From: Bacteroidales bacterium
GTDB lineage: Bacteria; Bacteroidota; Bacteroidia; Bacteroidales; VadinHA17
Length of the DNA stretch: 9,778 bases
Assembly: GCA_003155705.1 (NCBI GenBank)
Contig: PMEC01000104.1
Coordinates: 1-9,778, forward strand
Reading direction: 5' to 3'
The notes beneath the pieces were generated by a model that searched no databases, had not been told where the DNA came from, and worked only from the letters and a program-made list of their open reading frames with translations. Both the position numbers and the translations under genes were made by a program. Positions 1 to 6,882 of the stretch are shown piece after piece (positions within the stretch are counted from its first letter, which is position 1; each line of letters starts with the position of its first letter).

Positions 1-1127
1 AATTCGTCCTTCCCCCGGTTAAAATTGAGACAGGCATTCTCGATATCTGTATAAAGATTATTCTTTTCAAGTTCCATTCTTAGCTCGGTATCATTCCTTT
101 TTATCTTGGCAAGCCTGATATTTCTTGCCGTGGAATAATTGTTAAATATTGGTATATTGAGGGTAGCACCTATGGCCTGACCAAAATTATCATTCATCTG
201 AGTTGAGTAAGACCTTTGGGAAGATGTATCATTCAGGAGGGTATAGTACCCTGTAAAAAGCTGACCTCCGAGGGAGAGGCTGGGAGCAAGGTTACCTCTT
301 GCTGCAGCTATCTGTTTTTTAGAAGCTTTAAGTTCATATTCGATTTCTTTAAGCCGTGGAAGAATTTGGGAGGCAATTTTATATATGCTGTCTGGACTAT
401 AGTTTTTGTCTGAAATAAGAATTTTGCCGAGATCTGGCATCAGGATATCAAATTGCGAACCGGGATCAAGCTGCAACATCTGTTTTAAGGTTGTAATAGC
501 CTGACTTGAAGTGTTATGTGCTATAGTATAGGCAAGTCTATCAGAGGATACCTGGCTTTCAATCTCATATTGACGAGACAGCGCTTCTTTGCCTGTCTCC
601 ACCATCTTCTCAATTCTGAAAAGCTGTTTCTCTGAGAGATCAAGTTGCATCTTTGAGGCATCCTCAAGTCCTTTTGAATAAAGAACCTGGTAATACTGCC
701 CCATAATATCTAAAATTAAAGTATTTCTGACTATTTGTTCATTTTCAATTCCGGCTTTAAGCATAAACTTGTAGGCTGAGATCGTATTAAGATTAGCAAA
801 TCCACCAAACAACGTGATACCTGAAGAAAGCTGATAACCATTTCTGAAATTTTGAAGGAAAGTGACTCCGTTTGAAATGGGATCAATTGATCTTCCATAC
901 TGGATACTCGCATCCGACCCAAAATTAAGTGACGGCAATAAATTCATTTTTGATTTGAGTAGATTGACTTCAGCTGTTTCAGTCTGAAGCCTTTGCCGTT
1001 TAAGCCCGATATTGTTCTTCACAGCATAATTTATGCAATCCTCCAAAGTCCATTTATCTCCTTGTGCTGAAATTTCCTGATGACAAAAGATGATGAGAAG
1101 GATTGATATATAAATGGTTCTTTTCAT
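1..1127 (-). CDS. TolC-family outer membrane efflux protein, C-terminus beyond left edge
   Basis: Outer-membrane channel of the TolC/OEP family, the exit duct of tripartite exporters. The reverse strand reads open from ATG at 1127 to the window edge, about 375 residues; family members are usually 430-480, so roughly the last 60-100 are missing. A signal peptide is visible: MKR, a hydrophobic stretch (residues 4-14), then ISAQG, a plausible signal peptidase I site. The mature part starts WTLEDCINYAVKNN, the usual OEP opening, followed by the LLPSLNFGSDAS stretch and long amphipathic segments rich in Gln, Glu, Leu and Lys (about residues 130-180 and 255-285), as expected for the periplasmic alpha-barrel. 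A second-half repeat opening is seen at ARGNLAPSLSLGGQLFTGYY. The start is set by the signal peptide; no Shine-Dalgarno is visible, only an A-rich leader. It lies in the same direction as the regulator and kinase but 262 bases away, so it probably has its own promoter. The substrate cannot be told from sequence. Confidence 0.93.
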   Translation of the reverse strand, partial: MKRTIYISILLIIFCHQEISAQGDKWTLEDCINYAVKNNIGLKRQRLQTETAEVNLLKSKMNLLPSLNFGSDASIQYGRSIDPISNGVTFLQNFRNGYQLSSGITLFGGFANLNTISAYKFMLKAGIENEQIVRNTLILDIMGQYYQVLYSKGLEDASKMQLDLSEKQLFRIEKMVETGKEALSRQYEIESQVSSDRLAYTIAHNTSSQAITTLKQMLQLDPGSQFDILMPDLGKILISDKNYSPDSIYKIASQILPRLKEIEYELKASKKQIAAARGNLAPSLSLGGQLFTGYYTLLNDTSSQRSYSTQMNDNFGQAIGATLNIPIFNNYSTARNIRLAKIKRNDTELRMELEKNNLYTDIENACLNFNRGKDE

Positions 1128-1154
1128 GTTTTCTAATCAGTTTTTAAAGAGTAC

Positions 1155-1169
1155 TCAAAGATTATGCCG
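1155..1169 (-). promoter_or_regulatory. Possible sigma-54-like -24/-12 element before tolC
   Basis: Read on the minus strand this is CGGCATAATCTTTGA. It has GGCA at the -24 position and TTG at the -12 position with the right register, but GA replaces the invariant GC at -12 and C replaces T before the GG. It lies 28-42 bases upstream of the tolC start, and a 17-base palindrome sits further upstream where an enhancer site would be expected. An alternative reading is a Bacteroidota housekeeping promoter using the nearly matching TAATCTTTG with a TTG about 20 bases before it. Which one is used cannot be decided from sequence. Confidence 0.3.
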
Positions 1170-1222
1170 TATTTGTAATAGTCACAATATCAATTATATA
1201 TAGAAAATAATAAACAACTATA

Positions 1223-1239
1223 TGTCTAATAATTAGACA
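1223..1239. promoter_or_regulatory. 17-base perfect palindrome, candidate regulator binding site
   Basis: TGTCTAATAATTAGACA is a perfect inverted repeat with 8-base arms around one central A. Its centre is about 104 bases upstream of the tolC start codon and roughly 88 bases upstream of the start site implied by the sigma-54-like element, a usual distance for an enhancer site bound by an NtrC-type dimer. Binding by the regulator encoded at 2745-4115 is inference; the palindrome is directly seen. Confidence 0.45.
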
Positions 1240-1280
1240 CTGTAATGTATAGAAAAGTGACAATATCCTGTTGATGTCGT

Positions 1281-1329
1281 GCAGTCTTGCTTCGGCAGCC
1301 GTAGCCTTGGCGAAGGCTGGCAGTCTTGC
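1281..1329. repeat. Short direct repeat flanking a hairpin
   Basis: GCAGTCTTGC occurs twice exactly (1281-1290 and 1320-1329), enclosing a GC-rich 29-base core. The core holds a perfect 6-base stem, AGCCTT (1303-1308) and AAGGCT (1313-1318), around a GGCG loop. The base composition contrasts sharply with the AT-rich surroundings, which suggests a short mobile or dispersed repeat unit rather than local sequence. There is no T-run, so it is not a typical intrinsic terminator in either direction. Confidence 0.5.
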
Positions 1330-1389
1330 AGTCCGGGACTACATTTTATCTTCTGCTCTCTCATCTCCCCATCTCAATCTTCATTCCTT

Positions 1390-2748
1390 TCAACTCTGAA
1401 AGCTCAGGCAAAATACGGTCTCTTTATCAGGTACTGAACGGACTTTCAGGTTTCCTCCGTGTATTCTCATTATCTGTTTTGAGATGCTGAGACCAATACC
1501 TGATCCGTTTGGTCGGGTGGTAAAAAAAGGAACAAATATTTCCTTGCGGTTTTCTTCACTGATTCCCGGTCCGTTATCAATAACACATATTTCCGGATGA
1601 TGATTTTCATCAAGCCCGGAAACAATCATGATTTTTCCTGCAGGATTGTTCTCATTTGCTTCAACGGCGTTCTTTACCAGATTGATCAGTACCTGGGAGA
1701 TCAGGTTTTGATCTGCAAAGATTTCAAGATCAGGATTATTCATTGATACATTGAGTTCAATTTTGTTATTCTTCTCCAAAGAATTAAAGAGAATCTGCAC
1801 CCTGCTCATAAGATCAGCCACCCTGAATAATTTCTTTTCAGGTTCGGGGACGCGGGTAAGCTTCCTGTACGACTCAACAAAAGACATCAATCCTTTTCCC
1901 TGTTCCTTTATTACATTCAGCCCTTGTAATGTTGTCGCGATTGTCTTTTCAGTCACCTCTTCCGGTAAGACAGGATTGCCATCGATAGAGTATATTTTTG
2001 AAAGGCGTTCCGAAAGTGATGTTATAGGTGTAATCGAATTCATTATTTCGTGCATTAATACCCTTATCAGTTTCATCCACGATTCAAGCTCTTTTTCATC
2101 AAGTTCATTCTTTATATCCTGGATTGAAAGAATGACTAATTCATTATCGTTCGTTTTAAATGATGTAGCCTTCAGCGACAATTGAATTTCGCCCTTTTCA
2201 GTGTAAATTGATATAAGCCTTCGTTCAAATGGCTTAATATTCTGTATTGTATGGTAGAGTTCCTTGTCAATGCGTTCAATTTGATGCAGATGCGTCAGAA
2301 CATTCATAGAAAGAAGCTTTTTGGCAGAGGTATTTGCATGAAGAACAAATCCTTTATTATTATAGGTAATTATCCCTGTAGCCAGATGTTCCAGTAATAT
2401 CTGAAAATACTGTTCCTGGTGGCTGTTCTCTATTTTCAGCTGCTGAATCTGCTGATTTACCTTGTTCATACTCTGGTACAACTCCCTGAAACTCTTGTTC
2501 TTTGAATTAACAGGAAATGAGAGACTTGAATCATCGTTTCTGACCGAATCAAAAAAGAATCTGATCTTTTTATTTGTTGTGTTCAGATAAGATATCAAAC
2601 TGATTGTCAGAATAACAATTGTCAGGAAACAAATAAGAGACAGACGCAACGATTGACCCGCAGAAATGAAATACCCTAGTGTTACTGCCAGGAATACAAT
2701 CAGCAATACTCTGATTATAATATTAATATATAGGTTCCTGCTGATCAT
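1390..2748 (-). CDS. PAS-containing sensor histidine kinase, NtrB-like, short-loop membrane sensor
   Basis: Membrane histidine kinase, 452 residues, expected to phosphorylate the regulator encoded just upstream. Two transmembrane helices (about 7-29 and 36-55) leave an extracytoplasmic loop of only about six residues. A polar, probably coiled linker (about 60-112) leads to a PAS-like domain (about 113-212, from YFQILLEHLATGIITYNNKGFV). The dimerisation/phosphoacceptor helix has the H-box HEIMNSITPI with His233. The ATPase domain shows the N-box NLVKNAVEAN with Asn360, the G1 box DNGPG from Asp391, the F-box PFFTTR, and the G2 box GSGIGLS near 415-421, so catalytic residues are intact. The start ATG overlaps the regulator's TGA stop (ATGA), which indicates translational coupling in one operon. 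The minimal sensor loop suggests sensing within the membrane or through a partner protein, as known for BceS-type kinases, although the catalytic core here is of the NtrB/PAS type. Confidence 0.95.
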   Translation of the reverse strand: MISRNLYINIIIRVLLIVFLAVTLGYFISAGQSLRLSLICFLTIVILTISLISYLNTTNKKIRFFFDSVRNDDSSLSFPVNSKNKSFRELYQSMNKVNQQIQQLKIENSHQEQYFQILLEHLATGIITYNNKGFVLHANTSAKKLLSMNVLTHLHQIERIDKELYHTIQNIKPFERRLISIYTEKGEIQLSLKATSFKTNDNELVILSIQDIKNELDEKELESWMKLIRVLMHEIMNSITPITSLSERLSKIYSIDGNPVLPEEVTEKTIATTLQGLNVIKEQGKGLMSFVESYRKLTRVPEPEKKLFRVADLMSRVQILFNSLEKNNKIELNVSMNNPDLEIFADQNLISQVLINLVKNAVEANENNPAGKIMIVSGLDENHHPEICVIDNGPGISEENRKEIFVPFFTTRPNGSGIGLSISKQIMRIHGGNLKVRSVPDKETVFCLSFQS

Positions 2749-4115
2749 TGACTGGATTTTTTAAGTCTGTTATAAAGTGTTTGACGTGTCACTCCAAGCT
2801 GATCTGCAGCAGCAGTGAAGTTACCATTATTCTTCTCAAGAGCTTGCTGAATCATCTGCTTTTCCAGATCTTCAAGGGTAGTGAGTGATTCATTGCTTTT
2901 CGTAAAGGCATTGTTCCTCAGATAAAAATCTTCAGGTTTAAGAAGGCCTGATTCGCTTAATATTACTGCCTTTTCGATAGTATGCTGAAGTTCCCGAATG
3001 TTACCTGGCCATGTATATTTCAGCAGTTTCTCATTTGCCTGAAGATTGATTTTAAGATTTGGCTTATTGTACTTATAAGCATATTTTTTCAGAAAGAATT
3101 CAGCCAGAATTAGTATATCATTCCCCCTTTCCCTCAGTGGAGGTATTTCAATCTGAATAGTATTGATACGATAAAGAAGATCTTCACGGAAAAGACCTTC
3201 ATGAACCATGCTTCCAAGATTTTTATTGGTTGCACAAATGAGACGTATGTCAGTAGGTATAAGCTGATTAGAGCCGATGCGGGAGATCTGTCGGCTTTCA
3301 ATAACTGTCAGCATTTTGGCCTGAAGATGGAATGACAGGTTCCCGATTTCATCCAGAAAAAGAGTGCCCTTTTCGGCAATTTCAAACTTCCCCTGCCTGT
3401 TTTCGTGCGCATCCGTGAATGCCCCTTTGACATGTCCGAACAACTCACTCTCAAATAAGGTCTCGCTTAATGCACCCATATCCACGCTTACAAGAACCTC
3501 TTTTGCTCTGTCGGACAAACGGTGAATCTCCTGGGCTATAAGTTCTTTGCCTGTCCCATTCTCACCGGTAATCAGGACATTGGCATCTGTCTTTGCCACC
3601 TTTCTTACAAGGTTCAGGATATTTATAAGTTGAGGCGATGAACCAATGATAAAACGCTGATCGCGGTTAATCTCTTTTTTCAGTTCGGTTTCTCTCTCCT
3701 TAAGCTGTTTCACCTCTTGTTTTGAAAGATTCAGCTGAATTGCCAGTTTAAGTGTTGCAAGTAATTTCTCATTATCCCAGGGTTTCAGGACGAAATCTGA
3801 AGCGCCTGCCTTCAAAGCCTTAACAGCCAGATCAATATCACCATAGGCAGTGATCATGACTACTGATACTTCGGGATTAGTCTCTTTGATTCTCCCGAGC
3901 CAGTAGATTCCTTCATTCCCGGTATTTACTCCTGCCTGGAAATTCATGTCAAGAATTACCAGGTTATATTCTCTCTTCCTTAATTCTGTAATGATCCGGT
4001 TTGGATTTGAAAGTGAAGTCACGCTCTGAAATTCAGGAGAAAGCAGAATTTCAAGGGTGCTTAATATGCTCTTGTTGTCATCGACTATCAGGATGTTGCC
4101 TTTCTGATTCTGCAT
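2745..4115 (-). CDS. Sigma-54-dependent NtrC-family response regulator
   Basis: Transcription activator of 456 residues with the full three-domain plan. The receiver domain (about 6-125) has acidic Asp12/Asp13, phosphoacceptor Asp56, Thr89 and Lys111. A helical linker (about 128-152) leads to the AAA+ sigma-54 interaction domain (about 155-395) with Walker A GENGTGKE (Lys190), Walker [10 protein letters not shown] (Asp255/Glu256), arginine-finger region FREDLLYR, and sensor [11 protein letters not shown] (Arg374). The loop that contacts sigma-54 reads GAFTDA (231-236), not the canonical GAFTGA. A Fis-type helix-turn-helix (about 432-453, [20 protein letters not shown]) ends the protein. The gene is first in an operon with the kinase. 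Likely targets are its own region, tolC and the divergent permease operon, but this is inferred from position. The ATG at 4115 places the receiver domain correctly, seven residues before the first beta strand. Confidence 0.96.
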   Translation of the reverse strand: MQNQKGNILIVDDNKSILSTLEILLSPEFQSVTSLSNPNRIITELRKREYNLVILDMNFQAGVNTGNEGIYWLGRIKETNPEVSVVMITAYGDIDLAVKALKAGASDFVLKPWDNEKLLATLKLAIQLNLSKQEVKQLKERETELKKEINRDQRFIIGSSPQLINILNLVRKVAKTDANVLITGENGTGKELIAQEIHRLSDRAKEVLVSVDMGALSETLFESELFGHVKGAFTDAHENRQGKFEIAEKGTLFLDEIGNLSFHLQAKMLTVIESRQISRIGSNQLIPTDIRLICATNKNLGSMVHEGLFREDLLYRINTIQIEIPPLRERGNDILILAEFFLKKYAYKYNKPNLKINLQANEKLLKYTWPGNIRELQHTIEKAVILSESGLLKPEDFYLRNNAFTKSNESLTTLEDLEKQMIQQALEKNNGNFTAAADQLGVTRQTLYNRLKKSSQ

Positions 4116-4138
4116 ATCAAATAACTATTATATCTTTA

Positions 4139-4153
4139 TTCTAATCAGTTTTT
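4139..4153 (-). promoter_or_regulatory. Leader element shared with tolC
   Basis: The 15-mer TTCTAATCAGTTTTT here, 24 bases upstream of the regulator start, also occurs at 1131-1145, directly upstream of the tolC start, in the same orientation relative to both genes. On the transcribed strand it reads AAAAACTGATTAGAA and would lie in or near both 5' leaders. It may be a shared regulatory or translation-initiation element; chance is possible in AT-rich DNA. Confidence 0.35.
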
Positions 4154-4160
4154 TAACTTT

Positions 4161-4215
4161 ATATCATATTGATATCACTTTGATATAATTTTAATATCAT
4201 TTTAAAATCATATTT
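4161..4215. repeat. Five tandem 11-base repeats, helically phased operator-like array
   Basis: Consecutive 11-base units begin at 4161, 4172, 4183, 4194 and 4205: ATATCATATTG, ATATCACTTTG, ATATAATTTTA, ATATCATTTTA and AAATCATATTT. The ATATCA core is exact in three units and one base off in the other two. Because the unit is close to one helical turn, all cores face one side of the DNA. Adjacent units also form inverted repeats, ATATCA-N3-TGATAT at 4161-4175 and 4172-4186. The array is 46-100 bases upstream of the regulator start, a position suited to regulating that operon or bending the DNA. Confidence 0.6.
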
Positions 4216-4218
4216 TTT

Positions 4219-4302
4219 ACCCCCTAAATCCCCCCACAGGGAGGACTTTCACTTGATCTCTTTATTATCTTAAACCCTGCCTTTAGGGGGGACGGGGGGC
4301 TG
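4219..4302 (+). repeat. Diverged copy of the two-hairpin C/G-run dispersed repeat
   Basis: Starts ACCCCCTAAATCCCCC and passes through GGACTTTCA, as in the copies at 9259-9331 and 9385-9457, in the same orientation. The second half has drifted and is longer, ending TTTAGGGGGGACGGGGGG. CCCCCTAAA (4220-4228) can pair with TTTAGGGGG (4282-4290), so the ends remain complementary. This copy is upstream of the permease pair and the others are downstream of it. Confidence 0.75.
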
Positions 4303-4363
4303 ACAATCCCGATTTGGGAGATGAAAGTAAAATTATGTTATTAAATTAGAAATTCAAAAATGT

Positions 4364-4401
4364 GTAAAAATATTTTACGAAATGCCGTAAAATATATTTA
4401 C
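4364..4401. promoter_or_regulatory. Pair of 15-base palindromes upstream of the permease operon
   Basis: GTAAAAATATTTTAC (4364-4378) and GTAAAATATATTTAC (4387-4401) match each other and are each inverted repeats with 6- and 5-base perfect arms. Their centres are 23 bases apart, about two helical turns, so two protein dimers could bind on the same face. They lie 112-149 bases upstream of the permease start, in the usual range for activator sites. The protein that binds is unknown; the NtrC-type regulator next door is the nearest candidate. Confidence 0.5.
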
Positions 4402-4404
4402 TAC

Positions 4405-4433
4405 TTTGATTAGTATTAGATTATATATATCTG
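4405..4433 (+). promoter_or_regulatory. Possible Bacteroidota housekeeping promoter for permease operon
   Basis: TTTG (4405-4408) is followed after 17 bases by TATATCTG (4426-4433), which matches the Bacteroides -7 consensus TAnnTTTG at all fixed positions but one. It lies just downstream of the paired palindromes. It is an alternative to the sigma-54-like element at 4455-4469, and short AT-rich matches of this kind arise easily by chance. Confidence 0.25.
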
Positions 4434-4446
4434 TATACCAGGTATA
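4434..4446. promoter_or_regulatory. 13-base perfect palindrome
   Basis: TATACCAGGTATA is a perfect inverted repeat with 6-base arms around a single A. It lies between the possible housekeeping promoter and the sigma-54-like element, where a bound protein would affect either promoter. No known binding consensus was recognised in it. Confidence 0.35.
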
Positions 4447-4454
4447 TGAAATAT

Positions 4455-4469
4455 TGGCATCATTATAGT
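4455..4469 (+). promoter_or_regulatory. Possible sigma-54-like -24/-12 element for permease operon
   Basis: TGGCATCATTATAGT has the -24 TGGCA exact and, ten bases after GG, GT in place of the -12 GC. It ends 43 bases before the GTG start at 4513. The -12 half is poor, so confidence rests on the perfect -24 half, the paired palindromes upstream and the adjacent sigma-54 activator gene. It shares GGCAT and the same kind of -12 departure with the element before tolC. Confidence 0.3.
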
Positions 4470-4512
4470 ATCTAATTATTATGATCTCATAACTTTAATA
4501 TTTTAAATAAGA

Positions 4513-6867
4513 GTGAAGTACATCCTCAAATCAATTGTACGGAATTTTATACGACGACCATTGACAAACCTGATCAACCTGTTTGGTCTGGCTTTGAGTC
4601 TTACAGTGGTAATCATATTATTTGTTTATTGCTATAGTGAGCTTACTACAGACAGTTTTCAGAAAAACGGCGATCGGGTTTATATGTATGGGTCTTTTGA
4701 TACTCATATTTATACACCAGGCATACTTAAGGATCAGATAGAAGACAAAATACCGGGGCTAGAATCAATTGTAAGAATTGCAGGTACATGGGAAGATCCT
4801 GTATTCCAGGTTGAAGACGGCGAACCTGTAACTTCTGACATGATTTTTGCGGATGATGATTTTTTTAAACTTTTTACCTATAAAGCAGTTGAAGGGGATC
4901 TTTCATCTGCGCTTAAAGAACCTTTAACAGTTGTTCTTACCAAAACATTATCAGATAAGCTTTTTGGGAAAGGACAGGCTGTTGATAAAATTATTAAACT
5001 AAACAATAGCAAGGAACTTACAGTAAGGGCTATTATAAATGAACCTGATGCCAATTCATGTCTCTCATTCAGTGCAGTCACTTCCATCGCGACCCGTAAA
5101 ATAGTCCAGGGTCAATCCGAAGAATTTAAAGAGTGGGGATGGTGCAATTTCCAGACCTTTATGCTACTCGAAAATGGAGTCGATCCGGAAGTAACTGAAA
5201 AATCGATTTTAAAAGTTATCCCGGAGGATCACCAAAAGGATTTTACTTCTTTGAAACTTAATCCTTTTAAGAGAATTTACTTTTCAAAGTTTACTCTGTT
5301 CGATAAGGAGTTTCTTATAAACGGAGATAAAAAAGAAGTTTTGATCCTTGTACTTGTTGCTGTTCTGATACTGATGATAGCGCTTGTAAATTTTATTAAT
5401 ATTTCGACCTCACAGTGGATTGAACAAATTAAACAAACCGGGGTGATGAAAGTTGTTGGGGCGAACAGGTCAATAATCGTACGGAATATACTCACCGAAG
5501 CTTTTCTTATGTTTCTTGCAGCTTTGGTTATTGCGATCGAACTGGTGAATGCGCTAATTCCATTCATTAGGAGTTATGCCGGAATCCATTTCAATCAGAA
5601 GATAACCAATTCTCCCGGATTTATTTTAATTTCGCTGGGATCTATCCTGGTTTTAAGTTTGATTTTCAGCATTATACCTGCACTACGGATATCTTCCTCA
5701 CATGCGGTTGACAACCTGAAAAAAACTATTGAGCCTCGTACCTCCCGATTTTCAATAAGGGGTGCTCTTGTAACTGCACAGTTTACGATAGCTATCGTTC
5801 TAATTGCTTTTACAGTGCTGGTTCAGAAACAGGTCAATTACGGATGCACCAGTCTTGGGATTAATCAGGACAATATCATAGGTATCAAAATAACTCAACA
5901 ACTTTATAAGGAAAAAGATGTCCTCAAGAAATTGCTTCTTGAGCGACCTGTCATTAAAAAGGTTTCATTTACACAATATTACCCCGGCAAAACAATCTCA
6001 CAATGGGGAGTACAGATAAACATAAATAGCGAAAAAAAGCAGGTAACTTTTAACACTTTTAGCGCTGATGCAGCTTTCTTAGATATAATGGGACTGCAGT
6101 TGACCATGGGTCGTTTTTTTAAAGACGACCTTTCAACGGATATAGGGAAACTGGTAGTAAATGAAACATTCATCCGCGAAAATAAAATTGATAATCCGCT
6201 CCAGGGAAAACTTTTTGGATTTGACGGGAAAGAACGCGAAATAATTGGTGTTGTAAAAGATTTTCATTTTAAGCCGGTCAGTAAGCCAATTACTCCACTA
6301 GTTATCAGAAATGAACCATATGCATCATATTGTCTTGTAAATCTGCAAACTACTGATTTCAATTCATTAAAGTCCGCTGTTAAAGATATAAAGTCAGTTA
6401 CTTCAGAACTTTCCCCCTCCTTCCCAGTCGAAGAAAGTTTTTTTGATCAGGCAGTTGAAAATATGTATCAGTCAGAACTAAGGTTTCACCGGATATTTTC
6501 ACTCTTTGCCGGATGTGCCATTTTTATTTGTTGCCTGGGAATTCTAGCCATGTCAATCTTTGCCAGCCAGCATCGTATTAAGGAAATTGGCATACGTAAA
6601 GTAAACGGAGCCAGAATTACTGAGATACTTGCCTTATTAAACAGGGAGTTGATCAGGTGGGTAGCAATTGCCTTTATTATTGCAACACCTTTAGCATGGT
6701 ATGTTATGCAAAAATGGCTTCAGGGATTTGTTTACAAAACAAGACTCAGCTGGTGGATATTTGTACTGGCTGGTTTAATAGCGTTGGGAATTGCATTATT
6801 TACCGTGAGCTGGCAGAGCTGGAGAGCGGCAACAAGAAATCCGGTCGAAGCTTTGAGATACGAATGA
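4513..6867 (+). CDS. MacB/FtsX-type ABC transporter permease, two-module, 784 aa
   Basis: Inner-membrane permease of a type VII ABC system (MacB/LolCE/FtsX superfamily); such proteins couple a cytoplasmic ATPase to periplasmic mechanical work. It has the duplicated architecture common in Bacteroidota: TM1 (about 20-41), a first periplasmic MacB-PCD domain (about 45-270), TM2-TM4 (about 276-297, 330-350, 369-390), TM5 (about 418-437), a second periplasmic domain (about 440-660), and TM6-TM8 (about 662-685, 716-735, 747-767). The coupling segment KEIGIRKVNGA after TM6 is typical. It ends WRAATRNPVEALRYE. The start is GTG: the in-frame TAA at 4504-4506 leaves no ATG upstream, and GTG gives the family N-terminus MKYILKSIVRNFIRRP. 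The next permease starts 15 bases after its stop. No ATP-binding motif is present, so a separate ATPase must serve it. The substrate is unknown. Confidence 0.94.
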   Translation: MKYILKSIVRNFIRRPLTNLINLFGLALSLTVVIILFVYCYSELTTDSFQKNGDRVYMYGSFDTHIYTPGILKDQIEDKIPGLESIVRIAGTWEDPVFQVEDGEPVTSDMIFADDDFFKLFTYKAVEGDLSSALKEPLTVVLTKTLSDKLFGKGQAVDKIIKLNNSKELTVRAIINEPDANSCLSFSAVTSIATRKIVQGQSEEFKEWGWCNFQTFMLLENGVDPEVTEKSILKVIPEDHQKDFTSLKLNPFKRIYFSKFTLFDKEFLINGDKKEVLILVLVAVLILMIALVNFINISTSQWIEQIKQTGVMKVVGANRSIIVRNILTEAFLMFLAALVIAIELVNALIPFIRSYAGIHFNQKITNSPGFILISLGSILVLSLIFSIIPALRISSSHAVDNLKKTIEPRTSRFSIRGALVTAQFTIAIVLIAFTVLVQKQVNYGCTSLGINQDNIIGIKITQQLYKEKDVLKKLLLERPVIKKVSFTQYYPGKTISQWGVQININSEKKQVTFNTFSADAAFLDIMGLQLTMGRFFKDDLSTDIGKLVVNETFIRENKIDNPLQGKLFGFDGKEREIIGVVKDFHFKPVSKPITPLVIRNEPYASYCLVNLQTTDFNSLKSAVKDIKSVTSELSPSFPVEESFFDQAVENMYQSELRFHRIFSLFAGCAIFICCLGILAMSIFASQHRIKEIGIRKVNGARITEILALLNRELIRWVAIAFIIATPLAWYVMQKWLQGFVYKTRLSWWIFVLAGLIALGIALFTVSWQSWRAATRNPVEALRYE

Positions 6868-6882
6868 TAAATATTTTGTTTT

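Larger units (their letters stand above)
4116..4512. other. Divergent intergenic region, 397 bases, rich in candidate control sites
   Basis: The region separates the minus-strand regulator-kinase operon from the plus-strand permease operon. From left to right it contains a 15-base leader sequence shared with tolC, five 11-base tandem repeats, a diverged copy of the two-hairpin dispersed repeat, two tandem 15-base palindromes, a 13-base palindrome, and promoter-like elements directed at the permease gene. No open reading frame or RNA gene was recognised. Apart from the dispersed repeat it is very AT-rich. Confidence 0.85.

Noticed and set aside
731..922. Minus-strand open frame of 63 codons within the tolC region
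   Set aside because: It is out of frame with the tolC frame, which reads open from 1127 to the window edge with a signal peptide and OEP features.
1387..1402. Hairpin CTTTCA-ACTC-TGAAAG at the kinase stop codon, considered as a terminator
   Set aside because: Only a 6-base AT-rich stem and no T-run on either strand.
1751..2185. Plus-strand open frame of 144 codons
   Set aside because: Lies wholly inside the histidine kinase gene, which has intact catalytic motifs on the other strand; the serine- and phenylalanine-rich product is typical of an antisense shadow.
4219..4302. Considered as a CRISPR or iteron-type origin because of regular C and G runs
   Set aside because: Only one copy is present here, no spacers are seen, and it aligns with the dispersed two-hairpin repeats downstream.
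4505..4515. An upstream ATG start for the first permease
   Set aside because: An in-frame TAA at 4504-4506 leaves only ATA, AGA and GTG, and GTG gives the expected family N-terminus.
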